From the NCBI GenBank assembly GCA_025980465.1, contig JAICXJ010000005.1:57136-121135 (forward strand): 64,000 bases of DNA, read 5' to 3'. The notes under the pieces were generated by a model that saw only the letters and a program-made list of their open reading frames with translations, did not search any database and was not told the origin of the DNA. Below, piece by piece: positions 42,316 to 51,715 of the stretch (positions are counted from its first letter, which is position 1; each line of letters begins with the position of its first letter). The stretch is from Frankiales bacterium (GTDB taxonomy: Bacteria > Actinomycetota > Actinomycetes > JAFAQI01). The position numbers and the translations under genes are program-made.

Positions 42316-43410
42316 ATGTCTTCGACCGAGATGGGACGACCAATGCGGACTTCGCAGGACCGGCCGCTTCGAGTGGTGCAGTGGACCACCGGCAACGTGG
42401 CTCGTCAGGCCGTGCAGGCGGTCGTCGAGCGCGCCGACCTCGAGCTAGTCGGCGGGTACGCCTTCAGTGCTTCGAAAGTCGGCTGCGACATCGGCGAGTT
42501 GGCCGGGCTCGGCCGCGATCTCGGCGTCACGGCGACGGATGACATCGAGGCGCTGGTCGCACTCAATCCCGACTGCGTCCTCTACATGCCGTTGCATCCC
42601 GACGTCGAGCTGCTGGAGCGGCTACTTCGGGCCGGCATCAACGTGCTGACCACCGCGTCGTTCCTGACCGGCCGCGCGTACGGCGAGGATGCCCGCACCC
42701 GCCTCGACGCCGCCGCCCGGGCCGGCGACGCCAGCCTGTTCGGCAGCGGAGTCAACCCCGGCTTCGCCGACTACCTCACCGTGGTCGCATCGAGCGTGTG
42801 CCGCGAGGTGAACTACGTCCGGATTCTCGAGTCCTTCGACATCGGCACCTGGGCCGCGGACGCCAACCAGGACGAGCTGGGCTGGGGGCGGCCGGCTGGC
42901 GATCCGGGTCACGCCGAGGACATCGTGAAGGCGACGGCACCGTTCGGCGACGCCGTCGAGGCGGTTGCCGAACTGCTTCACGCCGAGCTGGATGCCATCC
43001 GCTGTGAGGTGGAGTTCGCGCACGCAACGAGCGACCTCGAGGTGCCCGGCCGCGACGTCAAACAGGGAAGCGTTGCAGGCATCGATGCGAAATGGTTCGG
43101 CTCGTGCCACGGCACCGACGTGATCGAGGTCAACGTCCGATGGACGATCACACCACACCTCGACCCGGCGTGGGAGATCGCGATGGCGTATCAGATCGAG
43201 GTGCGCGGCCATCCGCAGGTCAACGTCCGCGCCGAAGTCCTGCCGCAGGACTTCACCTCGCTGACACTCGAGGAGATGCTTGCGATCGGTTCGGTCATCA
43301 CGGCGATGCCGGTGGTCAACGCGATCCCGGCGGTGGTCGCCGCGCGGCCGGGAATCGTCACCTACGCGGATCTCCCCACCCAGGCCTCGCGACTGGTGGT
43401 CAAGTCGTAG
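42316..43410 (+). CDS. DapB-like NAD(P)-binding dehydrogenase (amine dehydrogenase-like)
   Basis: LRVVQWTTGNVARQAVQAVVERADLELVGGYAFSASKVG...GSGVNPGFADYL; start may be ATG 42343. Confidence 0.85.
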   Translation: MSSTEMGRPMRTSQDRPLRVVQWTTGNVARQAVQAVVERADLELVGGYAFSASKVGCDIGELAGLGRDLGVTATDDIEALVALNPDCVLYMPLHPDVELLERLLRAGINVLTTASFLTGRAYGEDARTRLDAAARAGDASLFGSGVNPGFADYLTVVASSVCREVNYVRILESFDIGTWAADANQDELGWGRPAGDPGHAEDIVKATAPFGDAVEAVAELLHAELDAIRCEVEFAHATSDLEVPGRDVKQGSVAGIDAKWFGSCHGTDVIEVNVRWTITPHLDPAWEIAMAYQIEVRGHPQVNVRAEVLPQDFTSLTLEEMLAIGSVITAMPVVNAIPAVVAARPGIVTYADLPTQASRLVVKS

Positions 43411-43413
43411 CGG

Positions 43414-43812
43414 CTAGCTGATGAAGGTCGCCGCGCGATGGTGGAAACGCCAGATGCCATGGTCGTTGTGCAGGCGGTCCTGATAGCGACCGACGAGCAG
43501 CACTGACCAGCCGGACTCGCCGCCGAGCAGGAACACCACGTCGCTGACCGCGGTCGCCTCCGACTCGCTCCAGTCACTCACCAGTGTGTTCAGCACGAGA
43601 TGTCGTTGCGGCACCCGCGGCTTGACCGCGTCGTACGCCGCCCGGAGTGCGTCGTGGCCCTGATGCGCACCGAGCCCCGGGATGTCGCAACTGCCGCCGG
43701 CGCAGAAGGTCGCCACGACGTCCGCGGTGCGGCCGTCGTCGAGGGCCTGCGTGTACGCCGCGAGGGCAGCGCGCACGCCCTCGGCGACGTCGGCGTACCT
43801 GGTCTCGCTCAT
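43414..43812 (-). CDS. nuclear transport factor 2 / SnoaL-like protein
   Basis: YTQALDDGRTADVVATFCAGGSCDIPGLGAHQGHDALRAAYDAV. Confidence 0.85.
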   Translation of the reverse strand: MSETRYADVAEGVRAALAAYTQALDDGRTADVVATFCAGGSCDIPGLGAHQGHDALRAAYDAVKPRVPQRHLVLNTLVSDWSESEATAVSDVVFLLGGESGWSVLLVGRYQDRLHNDHGIWRFHHRAATFIS

Positions 43813-43827
43813 GACGCTCCGGTCTGC

Positions 43828-45195
43828 TCAGAAGCCGAGATCGACGATCGGCATCTCCAGCGGATTGACGTTCACCGAGCGCAACGCAGGCAGCAGCCGC
43901 TCGTACGGTAGGCCGGCCAAGAACCCGTCCACCACCCGCTCGAAGTTCGACAGGCCGCCTTCGGCGCGCTCGGACAGCCGCATGTACTCGAAGCCCTTCG
44001 CGTGAAGCCCTCGCTGTTGCCGGGGCAGGTTCGAGAAGTCCTGCGCCGGAATTGGTGGCCAGCGGGGGTCGTCGCACTCCCAGACCTCCGGTGTGGGTAG
44101 CGGCACCGGCTCCGAGTCGGACGCGAACCTGGTCAGTGACCAGAGCTCCATCAACGTCTCCTCCGGACCCAACGGCCGAAACCGATAGGACGAGGCGCTC
44201 GAGTACATCGGCAGGACGAAGAAGTGCGGGAAGCAGTGCCCCATCGGCTCGTTGAGGCCGTCTCGCTCGAGCGCGTTGAGGTCGGGCACGTCGTGCCCGG
44301 CCGACTCGTGCCACTCGACGACGGCATCGTTGAGTGCGCGGTTCCACATCGGGATCGCGGCCACCGGATCCACCGGTAGCTCCATCGTTCGCAGCCCCTC
44401 CGCGGTGCCGACGTCGGAGGCATGCACCATGCCCGCCATCCCGTCGCTCATCGCATGCAGATACTGCAGCTCTGAATCGATCCAGGCCTGCGGGTCGAAC
44501 GGCTTCCCGTCCCGCGGCGGGATCCGGCCCGGGATGCGGAGCTGCGGGTGCGTCTCGAGCACGTGGTACTGCTCCATGAACGCTTCCATCGCGAGCTTCC
44601 AGTTGACCGGCAGCCGGCAGGCGTACCACCACTCGGCCCGCATCGACTCCAGCTTCCAGGCGTCGAACACGGTGGCAAACGGTTCGATGCATTGACGGAG
44701 AGGCGGGGCCTCGAGGTCCAGATTGATCCACGCGCACCCGCCCCACGCCTCACTGCGCACCGACGCCAGGTTGATGTCGTCGGGATCGAGGTTGTGCTCG
44801 GCGAACGAGCGCGACTGGGTGACGGCGGTGTTCGCCCCATCGACTCCGTAGCACCAGCCGTGGAACGGGCAGGTGAACCCTGACGACTTCAGCGAGCCGC
44901 GGCCTTCGACGATCTGCACGCCACGATGGCGGCAGGCGTTCTGGAACGCCCGCACTCCGCCGTCACCGGTGCGGAGAACGATGACGGACTGGTCGAGGAA
45001 CTCGTAGGTGATGAAGTCGTTCGGCTCCGGGATCTGTTCGAGCCGGCACGCCATCTGCCAGACCCGCGGCCAGAGTTGCTCGGTTTCGAGCCGGTAGAAC
45101 TCAGCGTCGTAGTAGCGCTCCTTGCGCGCCCGATCCGGATGCTCCATTGCGAACGGCACCGACAGCGTTGGCCGCTTCGGCGCCTCGCTCGTCAC
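43828..45195 (-). CDS. aromatic ring-hydroxylating dioxygenase alpha subunit (Rieske)
   Basis: Rieske CRHRGVQIVEGRGSLKSSGFTCPFHGW; mononuclear iron region MEQYHVLETHPQL. Confidence 0.92.
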   Translation of the reverse strand: MTSEAPKRPTLSVPFAMEHPDRARKERYYDAEFYRLETEQLWPRVWQMACRLEQIPEPNDFITYEFLDQSVIVLRTGDGGVRAFQNACRHRGVQIVEGRGSLKSSGFTCPFHGWCYGVDGANTAVTQSRSFAEHNLDPDDINLASVRSEAWGGCAWINLDLEAPPLRQCIEPFATVFDAWKLESMRAEWWYACRLPVNWKLAMEAFMEQYHVLETHPQLRIPGRIPPRDGKPFDPQAWIDSELQYLHAMSDGMAGMVHASDVGTAEGLRTMELPVDPVAAIPMWNRALNDAVVEWHESAGHDVPDLNALERDGLNEPMGHCFPHFFVLPMYSSASSYRFRPLGPEETLMELWSLTRFASDSEPVPLPTPEVWECDDPRWPPIPAQDFSNLPRQQRGLHAKGFEYMRLSERAEGGLSNFERVVDGFLAGLPYERLLPALRSVNVNPLEMPIVDLGF

Positions 45196-45207
45196 GACGT
45201 GAACGTA

Positions 45208-45223
45208 TACCAACCGGTCGGTA
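45208..45223. promoter_or_regulatory. TetR-type operator candidate, site 1
   Basis: TACCAACCGGTCGGTA; reverse complement TACCGACCGGTTGGTA; lies in the 40-bp gap between divergent Rieske and BVMO genes. Confidence 0.75.
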
Positions 45224-45235
45224 CAATTCGCTGCA

Positions 45236-46864
45236 ATGCCAACCACTCCCCCGCGCTACGACGTGCTGGTCGTCGGCGCCGGCATCACCGGTATCTACCA
45301 GCTGTACCGCGCCCGCGAGGCCGGCTTCGGTGCGTACCTCGTGGAATCGGGTGAGGGTGTCGGCGGCACCTGGTTCTGGAATCGGTACCCGGGCGCGCGC
45401 TTCGATTCCGAGAGCTATACCTACGGCTACCTGTTCTCGAAGGAACTGTTCGACGAGTGGGAGTGGCGGGAGCACTTCGCCGAGCAGCCGGACATCGAGC
45501 GCTACCTCAACCACGTAGTCGACCGCTTCAAGTTGCGCGACGACATTCGCTGCGGCGCCGAGGTCACGGCTGCGAGCTACGACGACGCCGTCGGGTCGTG
45601 GCAGGTGACGGTGAACGATTCCGAGACGATCCACGCGCGCTTCCTGGTCAGTGCGACGGGCGTGTTGTCGGTGCCGTTCGTTCCCGACGTACCAGGCCGT
45701 GACGAGTTCGCGGGCCAGCAGGTGCACACCGCACGGTGGCCCGCGACGCCGGTGGACTTTGCGGGCAAACGGGTGGCGATCATCGGGACCGGGTCGAGCG
45801 GAGTCCAGCTCGTACCGATCGTCGCGGAGCAGGCGGCGGCGCTCACTGTCTACCAGCGCACCGCCAACTGGTGCACACCGCTGAACAACGCACCGATCAC
45901 CGCCGACGAGCAGCAACGGCTCCGCTGCGATTTCGACACGATCGTCGAAACCCTCAACACCTCGCCGAGCGGATTCCTGCATCCGCTGCACGACCGCGCG
46001 GCGTTCGACGACTCGGCCGAGGACCGCCAGCGGTTCTACGAGCGGATGTGGCAGGTCCCGGGTTTCGGCAAGCTGATCAGCCACTACACCGACCTGACGT
46101 TCAACGTCGAAGCGAACGCGGAGTGGTGCGAGTTCGTCGCCAGGAAGATCCGCAGCATCGTTCGCGATCCCGACACTGCCGCGAGGCTCATCCCCCGTGA
46201 CCATCGGTTCGGCGAGAAGCGGCCGCCGTTCGTGACCGGCTACTTCGAGGCGTTCAACCGGCCGAACGTGCGCCTGGTCGACCTCCTCGAGTCCCCGATC
46301 GTCCGGCTGACCTCGACCGGCATTGAGACCGCCGACGGCGTGGCTGAGCTCGACCTCGTCATCTGGGCGACCGGTTTCGACTTCGGCACCGGTGCGCTGT
46401 CCCGGATGGACATTCGCGGTCGAGACGGGCTCGCGCTCAACGACCATTGGTCCGACGGTCCGAGGACCTACCTCGGCGTCCAGACCGCCGGCTTCCCGAA
46501 CTTCTTCTTCCCCGGCGGCCCCCACGCGGCGGCGGGCAACAACCCGCGCTACAACGGCGATCAGGTCGACTTCGTGACCGACCTGCTGGTCTACGCGCGC
46601 GACCAGGGCTACGGCGTCGTCGAGATCGACCCCGGCGCCGAGGCAACCTGGACCAACATGATCGACCGTGCCGCTCGCAAGGCTCCGTCGTTCGGGGAGT
46701 GCAGCTACTACTTCGGGACGAACATCCCCGGAAAGCCGCGCAAGTACCTGCTCAACTCCGCCGGCCGGCCCAAGCTGCTATCGATGATCGCCGAGATCAA
46801 GGCCAACGACTTCGCGCCGTTTCAGTTCGCCAGGGTCGCGGACCACGGCTTCGCCGCCCGCTGA
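45236..46864 (+). CDS. flavin-containing / Baeyer-Villiger-type monooxygenase
   Basis: VVGAGITGIYQL; BVMO fingerprint FAGQQVHTARWP (FxGxxxHxxxW); IIGTGSSGVQL second Rossmann. Confidence 0.93.
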   Translation: MPTTPPRYDVLVVGAGITGIYQLYRAREAGFGAYLVESGEGVGGTWFWNRYPGARFDSESYTYGYLFSKELFDEWEWREHFAEQPDIERYLNHVVDRFKLRDDIRCGAEVTAASYDDAVGSWQVTVNDSETIHARFLVSATGVLSVPFVPDVPGRDEFAGQQVHTARWPATPVDFAGKRVAIIGTGSSGVQLVPIVAEQAAALTVYQRTANWCTPLNNAPITADEQQRLRCDFDTIVETLNTSPSGFLHPLHDRAAFDDSAEDRQRFYERMWQVPGFGKLISHYTDLTFNVEANAEWCEFVARKIRSIVRDPDTAARLIPRDHRFGEKRPPFVTGYFEAFNRPNVRLVDLLESPIVRLTSTGIETADGVAELDLVIWATGFDFGTGALSRMDIRGRDGLALNDHWSDGPRTYLGVQTAGFPNFFFPGGPHAAAGNNPRYNGDQVDFVTDLLVYARDQGYGVVEIDPGAEATWTNMIDRAARKAPSFGECSYYFGTNIPGKPRKYLLNSAGRPKLLSMIAEIKANDFAPFQFARVADHGFAAR

Positions 46865-46936
46865 CGGGCACCCGGGCAGGTCAGGCCCCGGGTGATGGCG
46901 AAGAATGTCGGCCGAGGACACCTCTAGGGGGCCGAC

Positions 46937-48349
46937 ATGAGAGCGCTGCAGCGCCGCACCGTGCTGAAGGCGCTCGCGCTCGCCGGTGGCGGGATGGCGG
47001 TTCGTCCCGCGTTCGCCGCCTCGGCACTGGGCGGTCTGCCCGGGACGGTCGGCGCGTCTCGCCGCTCCCGGCTCGACAGGTCGGGTTCGTTGCTGTTGGT
47101 CCACACCGACCTGCACAACCACAGCATCATGGGCGGTGACGCGGATGGCGACCCTCGTGATGCGCTCAAACAGTTGCGAACCGCGGGCCTCGACGCCGCC
47201 TGTATGACGGAGCACGCGGTCTCCGGCAAGGGCTGGGCGCAGGACGTCTGCGGTCACTGGCAAAACGGCGGGTGCCGATTCATCACCGGGATCGACGGGC
47301 CGGACTGGGCAACGATGGCCACGATCGCCGACGAGGCCTACCAGCCCGGCCGCTTCGTCTCCTTCCGCGGCTTCGAATACAGCACTCCCACTGTCGGCCA
47401 CATCAACGTCTGGTTCGGCAAGGACTTCACCGACCCGTTGCATGAGGGCGCCCTGCTGACCGCTGCCGAGCTCGGGCAGGCCTACCGGGTCTTCCCGCCC
47501 CTGGCGCCGCTGAATGGCCTCCTCGACAAGTTGCCGGACACCGCGACGATCCTGCCGTTCTATGACTGGCTGACCTCGCCGCCGGGCAGCGAGCCGTTTG
47601 GCGGCGGGAGCGACGCGATCTGTAGCTTCAACCACCCCGGCTACTTCGGGAACTTCCAGTCCTTCATCTACCACGCCAAGGCCGCCAAGCAGTTCTTCCT
47701 GATCGAGGCGTTCAACGCCATCACCTACCTACAGGACCAGACCCACGGCCACAACGCCACGGACTACTTCTGGTACGGCCGCGACCAACACCTGCCGCAA
47801 CCCTTCAACGCCTGCCTCAACGCCGGCTGGCAGGTCGGGTTCACCGGCGTCAGCGACGAGCATTCCGGTACCTACGGGCAGACCGGGAAGGGTCGCGGCG
47901 GGCTGTACGTCCACGACCTGACCCGCAGCGAGGTACGCCGCGCGATCATGACCCGCCGCAGCTTCGGCACCCGCGAAGCCGGGCTGCGGCTCGACGCGAC
48001 CGCCAACCACGTGCCCATGGGCTCATACGTGAAGGACAACGGCAAGCCCATGACGGTCCGGCTCGACATCGACCGCGGCCCGAAGTGGGTAGGCAAGAAG
48101 CTCTACGTCCAGGTGGTCGGGCCGGGCAAGGATGATCCGACGCTGCTCGACGTGTTCCCGATCTACGTTCCTGGCCCGGCCGCCGATCAGATCATCTCGT
48201 TCGACGTGAAGCCCCGGGGCGACTGGCTGTTCCTGCGGATCACGGACCCGAAACGACCCAACGACCCGCTCGGGCAGGCGCCGTTCGAGGACACCCGATA
48301 CGGCGGCGCGTGTGCCTACGCCAGCCCATGGTTTTTCAGACGGGCATGA
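46937..48349 (+). CDS. Tat-exported PHP-domain-type metallohydrolase
   Basis: RRTVLKALALAGGG Tat-like signal; TDLHNHSIMGGDADGDPRDAL, ACMTEHAVS, GFEYSTPTVGHINVWF, GVSDEHSGTYG. Confidence 0.78.
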   Translation: MRALQRRTVLKALALAGGGMAVRPAFAASALGGLPGTVGASRRSRLDRSGSLLLVHTDLHNHSIMGGDADGDPRDALKQLRTAGLDAACMTEHAVSGKGWAQDVCGHWQNGGCRFITGIDGPDWATMATIADEAYQPGRFVSFRGFEYSTPTVGHINVWFGKDFTDPLHEGALLTAAELGQAYRVFPPLAPLNGLLDKLPDTATILPFYDWLTSPPGSEPFGGGSDAICSFNHPGYFGNFQSFIYHAKAAKQFFLIEAFNAITYLQDQTHGHNATDYFWYGRDQHLPQPFNACLNAGWQVGFTGVSDEHSGTYGQTGKGRGGLYVHDLTRSEVRRAIMTRRSFGTREAGLRLDATANHVPMGSYVKDNGKPMTVRLDIDRGPKWVGKKLYVQVVGPGKDDPTLLDVFPIYVPGPAADQIISFDVKPRGDWLFLRITDPKRPNDPLGQAPFEDTRYGGACAYASPWFFRRA

Positions 48350-48354
48350 CGCAC

Positions 48355-48398
48355 TTGTCAGCGCCTCCGGGGGCCATAGCACCCGGTGAGGCTGACAA
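48355..48398. terminator. bidirectional terminator-like hairpin between convergent genes
   Basis: TTGTCAGC...GCTGACAA perfect 8-bp outer stem with inner CCTCCGGG/CCCGGTGAGG pairing. Confidence 0.6.
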
Positions 48399-48415
48399 CT
48401 TTCGGAATCGGCGAC

Positions 48416-49501
48416 TCACACCGTCGCGACCGGCGTGACCGGGGAGCCGACCGCGCCAGGAAGGCGCAGCGGCGGGGCGGTAAGCAGAAAGCGGCTGCGG
48501 TTGTGCTCGCGCAGCCAGGTCGCCAGCTCGTGCAGATACCACATCTCACCCAGCGGTACGCCGAGCCGGAACAGACACAGGTGGTGGATCGGCAGGAACG
48601 AGTGGCGCGACGGGTCAGGGTCCTTGCCGAGCAGCCCCTCGACCGCGTAGTTGTCGGCGACGAGGGCCGCGATGTTGGAGTCGGCGATCCACTCGAGCAT
48701 CGCCGGGTCGCGGGCATCGAGCCAGCAGCACATTCGATGGATCTGCTTCGGGTCAGGGTTGCGGTCCCACTCGAGCACCTTGGTCGCGAACCCGGTATGG
48801 ATCAGCAGGACATCGCCGGCCTCGACGACCACGTCATCGGCTGCCATCACCTCGGTCAGCATCTCGAGGCTGATCGCACGCGGCTGATGGCCGAAGTGAT
48901 GCGCGAGGTCGACAAGTACGCCGCGACCCTGCACTCCATGTCGGGCCATGTGCTCGAGGCCGAGGTGGTGCGCGAACGAACGGTGACCACTGCCGTCCCC
49001 GCGGGCGTCCTCCGACGGTCCGACGAGATCGATGCCCGCCCGGTAGCCGTTGTAATACACCGACTCCTCGACGCCGTCCCCGTCGGCATCAAATACGGCA
49101 CCGACGTGCGCCAGCGAGTCCCACTGCGTCGAGTACTGCAACGACAGGGTGACCACGTCGTCCGCCCAGACGTCGACGTACCGCGGGTCGCCCCACTCCG
49201 CCATGTCGCTCATGCGAATGTTGAAGAAGGTGTCGGCGACGCCGTTCATGTCCTCGGTCGGAGCGAGCCGCGGTGGGTGGCGCCGCTGGTTGAGCGACGT
49301 ACCGCCTGGGAAGTCCAGCGGCAGGCTGAGGCAGAAGCTGAGGCCATGCTCGACCTCCCTGGCACCCTCCAGCACCTTCTCAGGCGTGAGCAGGTTGATC
49401 CGCCCGAGCTCGTCGTCGTCGCCCCACTCGCCCCAGGTCGAGCCGTCCGGGCGCAGGGTCCAGCGCTTCGCCACGCCGCCTCCCTCGCTATCGATCGCCA
49501 C
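48416..49501 (-). CDS. cyclase family protein (kynurenine-formamidase-like)
   Basis: WGDDDELGRINLLTPEKVLEGAREVEHGLSFCLSLPL...WDSLAHVGAVF...GVLVDLAHHFG...VVVEAGDVLLIHTGF. Confidence 0.88.
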   Translation of the reverse strand: MAIDSEGGGVAKRWTLRPDGSTWGEWGDDDELGRINLLTPEKVLEGAREVEHGLSFCLSLPLDFPGGTSLNQRRHPPRLAPTEDMNGVADTFFNIRMSDMAEWGDPRYVDVWADDVVTLSLQYSTQWDSLAHVGAVFDADGDGVEESVYYNGYRAGIDLVGPSEDARGDGSGHRSFAHHLGLEHMARHGVQGRGVLVDLAHHFGHQPRAISLEMLTEVMAADDVVVEAGDVLLIHTGFATKVLEWDRNPDPKQIHRMCCWLDARDPAMLEWIADSNIAALVADNYAVEGLLGKDPDPSRHSFLPIHHLCLFRLGVPLGEMWYLHELATWLREHNRSRFLLTAPPLRLPGAVGSPVTPVATV

Positions 49502-49513
49502 TCACATTGCGTG

Positions 49514-49528
49514 TACCGACCGGTTGGT
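49514..49528. promoter_or_regulatory. TetR-type operator candidate, site 2
   Basis: TACCGACCGGTTGGT, identical over 15 nt to the reverse complement of site 1; between divergent cyclase and amidohydrolase genes. Confidence 0.75.
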
Positions 49529-49574
49529 CTAGCGTCGGAAACGACGTTATCGGCTGCGAGAAAGACCGTCACAG

Positions 49575-50819
49575 ATGCCCCAGAAGGACTTCGTGGTCTC
49601 GGCGGACGGGCATGTGCTTGAGCCGCCCGACCTGTTCAAGACCCGGCTGCCGAGTCACCTTCGTGACCGCGCGGTGTGGGAGGACGACTTCGAGATCGAG
49701 CCACTGGTCGAAGGCGGTGCCCGCCTCTTTCGCCGGCTGCACACGGCGGGCTATGAGGGCTGGACGATCTCCCGGTACCGGCAGACCGGCGGCCGGATGC
49801 CGGAGGGTGACCCCGAGCACATCCTCGAGGACATGGCACTCGACGGAGTCGACGTACAGGTGATGCATCCGAACCTCTCGCTGTTCGGCCTGTACTCCGA
49901 CGACCACGAGCTGTCGATGGCGCACGCCCGGGTTTACAACGACTACATCATCGAGCGGTTCTCGCAGTACTTCGACCGAATCTGCCCGACGGCGCCGGTT
50001 CCGATCAGCGATGTCCCCGATGCCGTCGCCGAGATCGAGCGGGTCGCTGCGGCCGGGTTCCGAGCGATCCTGCTACCCGCGACGCCGCCGCGCAACTACT
50101 ACAACCGCGAGCTCGACCCGGTGTGGGCGGCAGCATCCGCAAGCGGCGTCCAGGTCTTCTTCCACACCCAGACCGGCGGGGTGAAGGTCAACGACACCGA
50201 AGCGACGACGCTGAAGGTGGTGCTGGAGAACGCCGCCCAGGTCAACCAGCCGATGACCGGGAAAGCCGCGGCGAAGCGGATGGTCACGCAGGCGGTCTAC
50301 AGCACGCTGGTTCCCCAACAGCTCCTCTGCCAGCTGGTCGGCGGCGGGGTACCCGAACGATTCCCCGACTTGCACTTCTTCCTCATCGAGTTCAATGCGC
50401 ACTGGCTGTCTTCGCTCGTCGGCGGGATGGACAAATGCTGGGTGACCGGCATCGGCCAGGACGCCGACTGGTGGCTCGGGCAGTGGGACGACACCCGACC
50501 AGCGGATGACCAGCCCAACATGGCGCAGCTGTTCCGGCTCAACGAGAAGTGGCCCTACCCGTTGCTGCCGAGCGACTACATCCGGCGCCAGTTTCACGTG
50601 CAGTTCCAGGACGACCCGGTCGCCATCGCCTGTCGGCACATCACCGGGATCTCGACGTTGATCTGGGGCAACGACTACCCGCACGCCGAAGGCACCTTCC
50701 GCGGCAGCCAGGAGCTGATCAAACAGCAGTTCGCCGGGGTGCCGGACGACGAGCGGCGAGCGATCCTCGGCGGAACTCTCGGCGACCGGCTCGGGTACCC
50801 GGCCCCGGTGCCGGCCTGA
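49575..50819 (+). CDS. amidohydrolase family protein (ACMSD-like, COG2159 type)
   Basis: VVSADGHVLEPPDLFKTRLP, EDMALDGVDVQVMHPNLSLF, FFLIEFNAHWLSSLVGGMDKCW, IWGNDYPHAEGTF. Confidence 0.9.
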   Translation: MPQKDFVVSADGHVLEPPDLFKTRLPSHLRDRAVWEDDFEIEPLVEGGARLFRRLHTAGYEGWTISRYRQTGGRMPEGDPEHILEDMALDGVDVQVMHPNLSLFGLYSDDHELSMAHARVYNDYIIERFSQYFDRICPTAPVPISDVPDAVAEIERVAAAGFRAILLPATPPRNYYNRELDPVWAAASASGVQVFFHTQTGGVKVNDTEATTLKVVLENAAQVNQPMTGKAAAKRMVTQAVYSTLVPQQLLCQLVGGGVPERFPDLHFFLIEFNAHWLSSLVGGMDKCWVTGIGQDADWWLGQWDDTRPADDQPNMAQLFRLNEKWPYPLLPSDYIRRQFHVQFQDDPVAIACRHITGISTLIWGNDYPHAEGTFRGSQELIKQQFAGVPDDERRAILGGTLGDRLGYPAPVPA

Positions 50820-51715
50820 GCGAGCACCGCTTCGACGGCCGGGTAGCGGTCGTCACCGGTGCCGGCCGCGGCATCGGTCGCGCCTACGCGCACCTATTGG
50901 CGGCACGCGGGTGTTCGGTTGTCGTCAACGATCTCGGTAGCTCGATGACGGGGGGCGGCGCCGACCCCGAACCGGCCGAGTCGGTGGCAGCGGAGATCGT
51001 CGCAAAGGGCGGCGCTGCCGCGGCCGACAGCTATGACATCGCAACGGTCGAGGGCGGCGAGGATGTCGTCGCGCACGCGCTGTCTGCGTTCGGGCGGATC
51101 GACATCGTCATCAACAACGCCGGCGTGATCGAGTGGGCCGCTCCACCAGAGCTGGACTCCGGCAACATCCAACGCCACCTCGACGTCCACCTCCTCGGGT
51201 CGTTCCACCCGGTGCGAGCGGCGTGGCCGCACTTTCAGACCCAGGGCTATGGCCGAGTGGTGATGACGACCTCCGCGGGGATCTTCGGGTTGCCGAACAA
51301 CGCCGGGTACGCCGCTGCGAAGGGCGCAGTGATCGGGCTGACCCGCAGCCTCGCCGTCGCAGGCGAGCCGATCGGCATCAAGGTCAACGCGATCGCGCCG
51401 GCGGCGATGACGCGGATGGCCGGGCCTGCGAGCGAGGAAATGACGAAGCAGATGGATCCGGCTCTGGTCGCGCCGATGGCGGCGTACCTGGCGCACGAAA
51501 GCTGCCCGGTGAATGGTGAGATCTATGCCGCCGGCGCCGGCCGGTTCGCGCGGATCTTCATCGCGACCAGCCCCGGTTACCTCGCTGTCTCACCTTCGCC
51601 GACCGTCGAGGACATCGCCTCGCAGTGGGACGCGATCAACGACCAAACCGGGTTCGTCGTACCGGCGAGCTTGATGACGTGGTCAGCTGAATTCCTCTCG
51701 CACCTACGGGACTAG
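50816..51715 (+). CDS. short-chain dehydrogenase/reductase, probable CTG start
   Basis: VAVVTGAGRGIGRAYAHLLAARG, INNAGVIEW, YAAAKGAVIGLTR; only sensible in-frame start adjacent to upstream stop is CTG (CTGA overlap). Confidence 0.85.
   Translation: MSEHRFDGRVAVVTGAGRGIGRAYAHLLAARGCSVVVNDLGSSMTGGGADPEPAESVAAEIVAKGGAAAADSYDIATVEGGEDVVAHALSAFGRIDIVINNAGVIEWAAPPELDSGNIQRHLDVHLLGSFHPVRAAWPHFQTQGYGRVVMTTSAGIFGLPNNAGYAAAKGAVIGLTRSLAVAGEPIGIKVNAIAPAAMTRMAGPASEEMTKQMDPALVAPMAAYLAHESCPVNGEIYAAGAGRFARIFIATSPGYLAVSPSPTVEDIASQWDAINDQTGFVVPASLMTWSAEFLSHLRD

Noticed and set aside
45101-46525. 474-aa minus-strand ORF antisense to the BVMO gene
   Set aside because: Low-complexity Arg/Val/Asp-rich product typical of GC-rich antisense frames; the plus strand has complete BVMO motifs.
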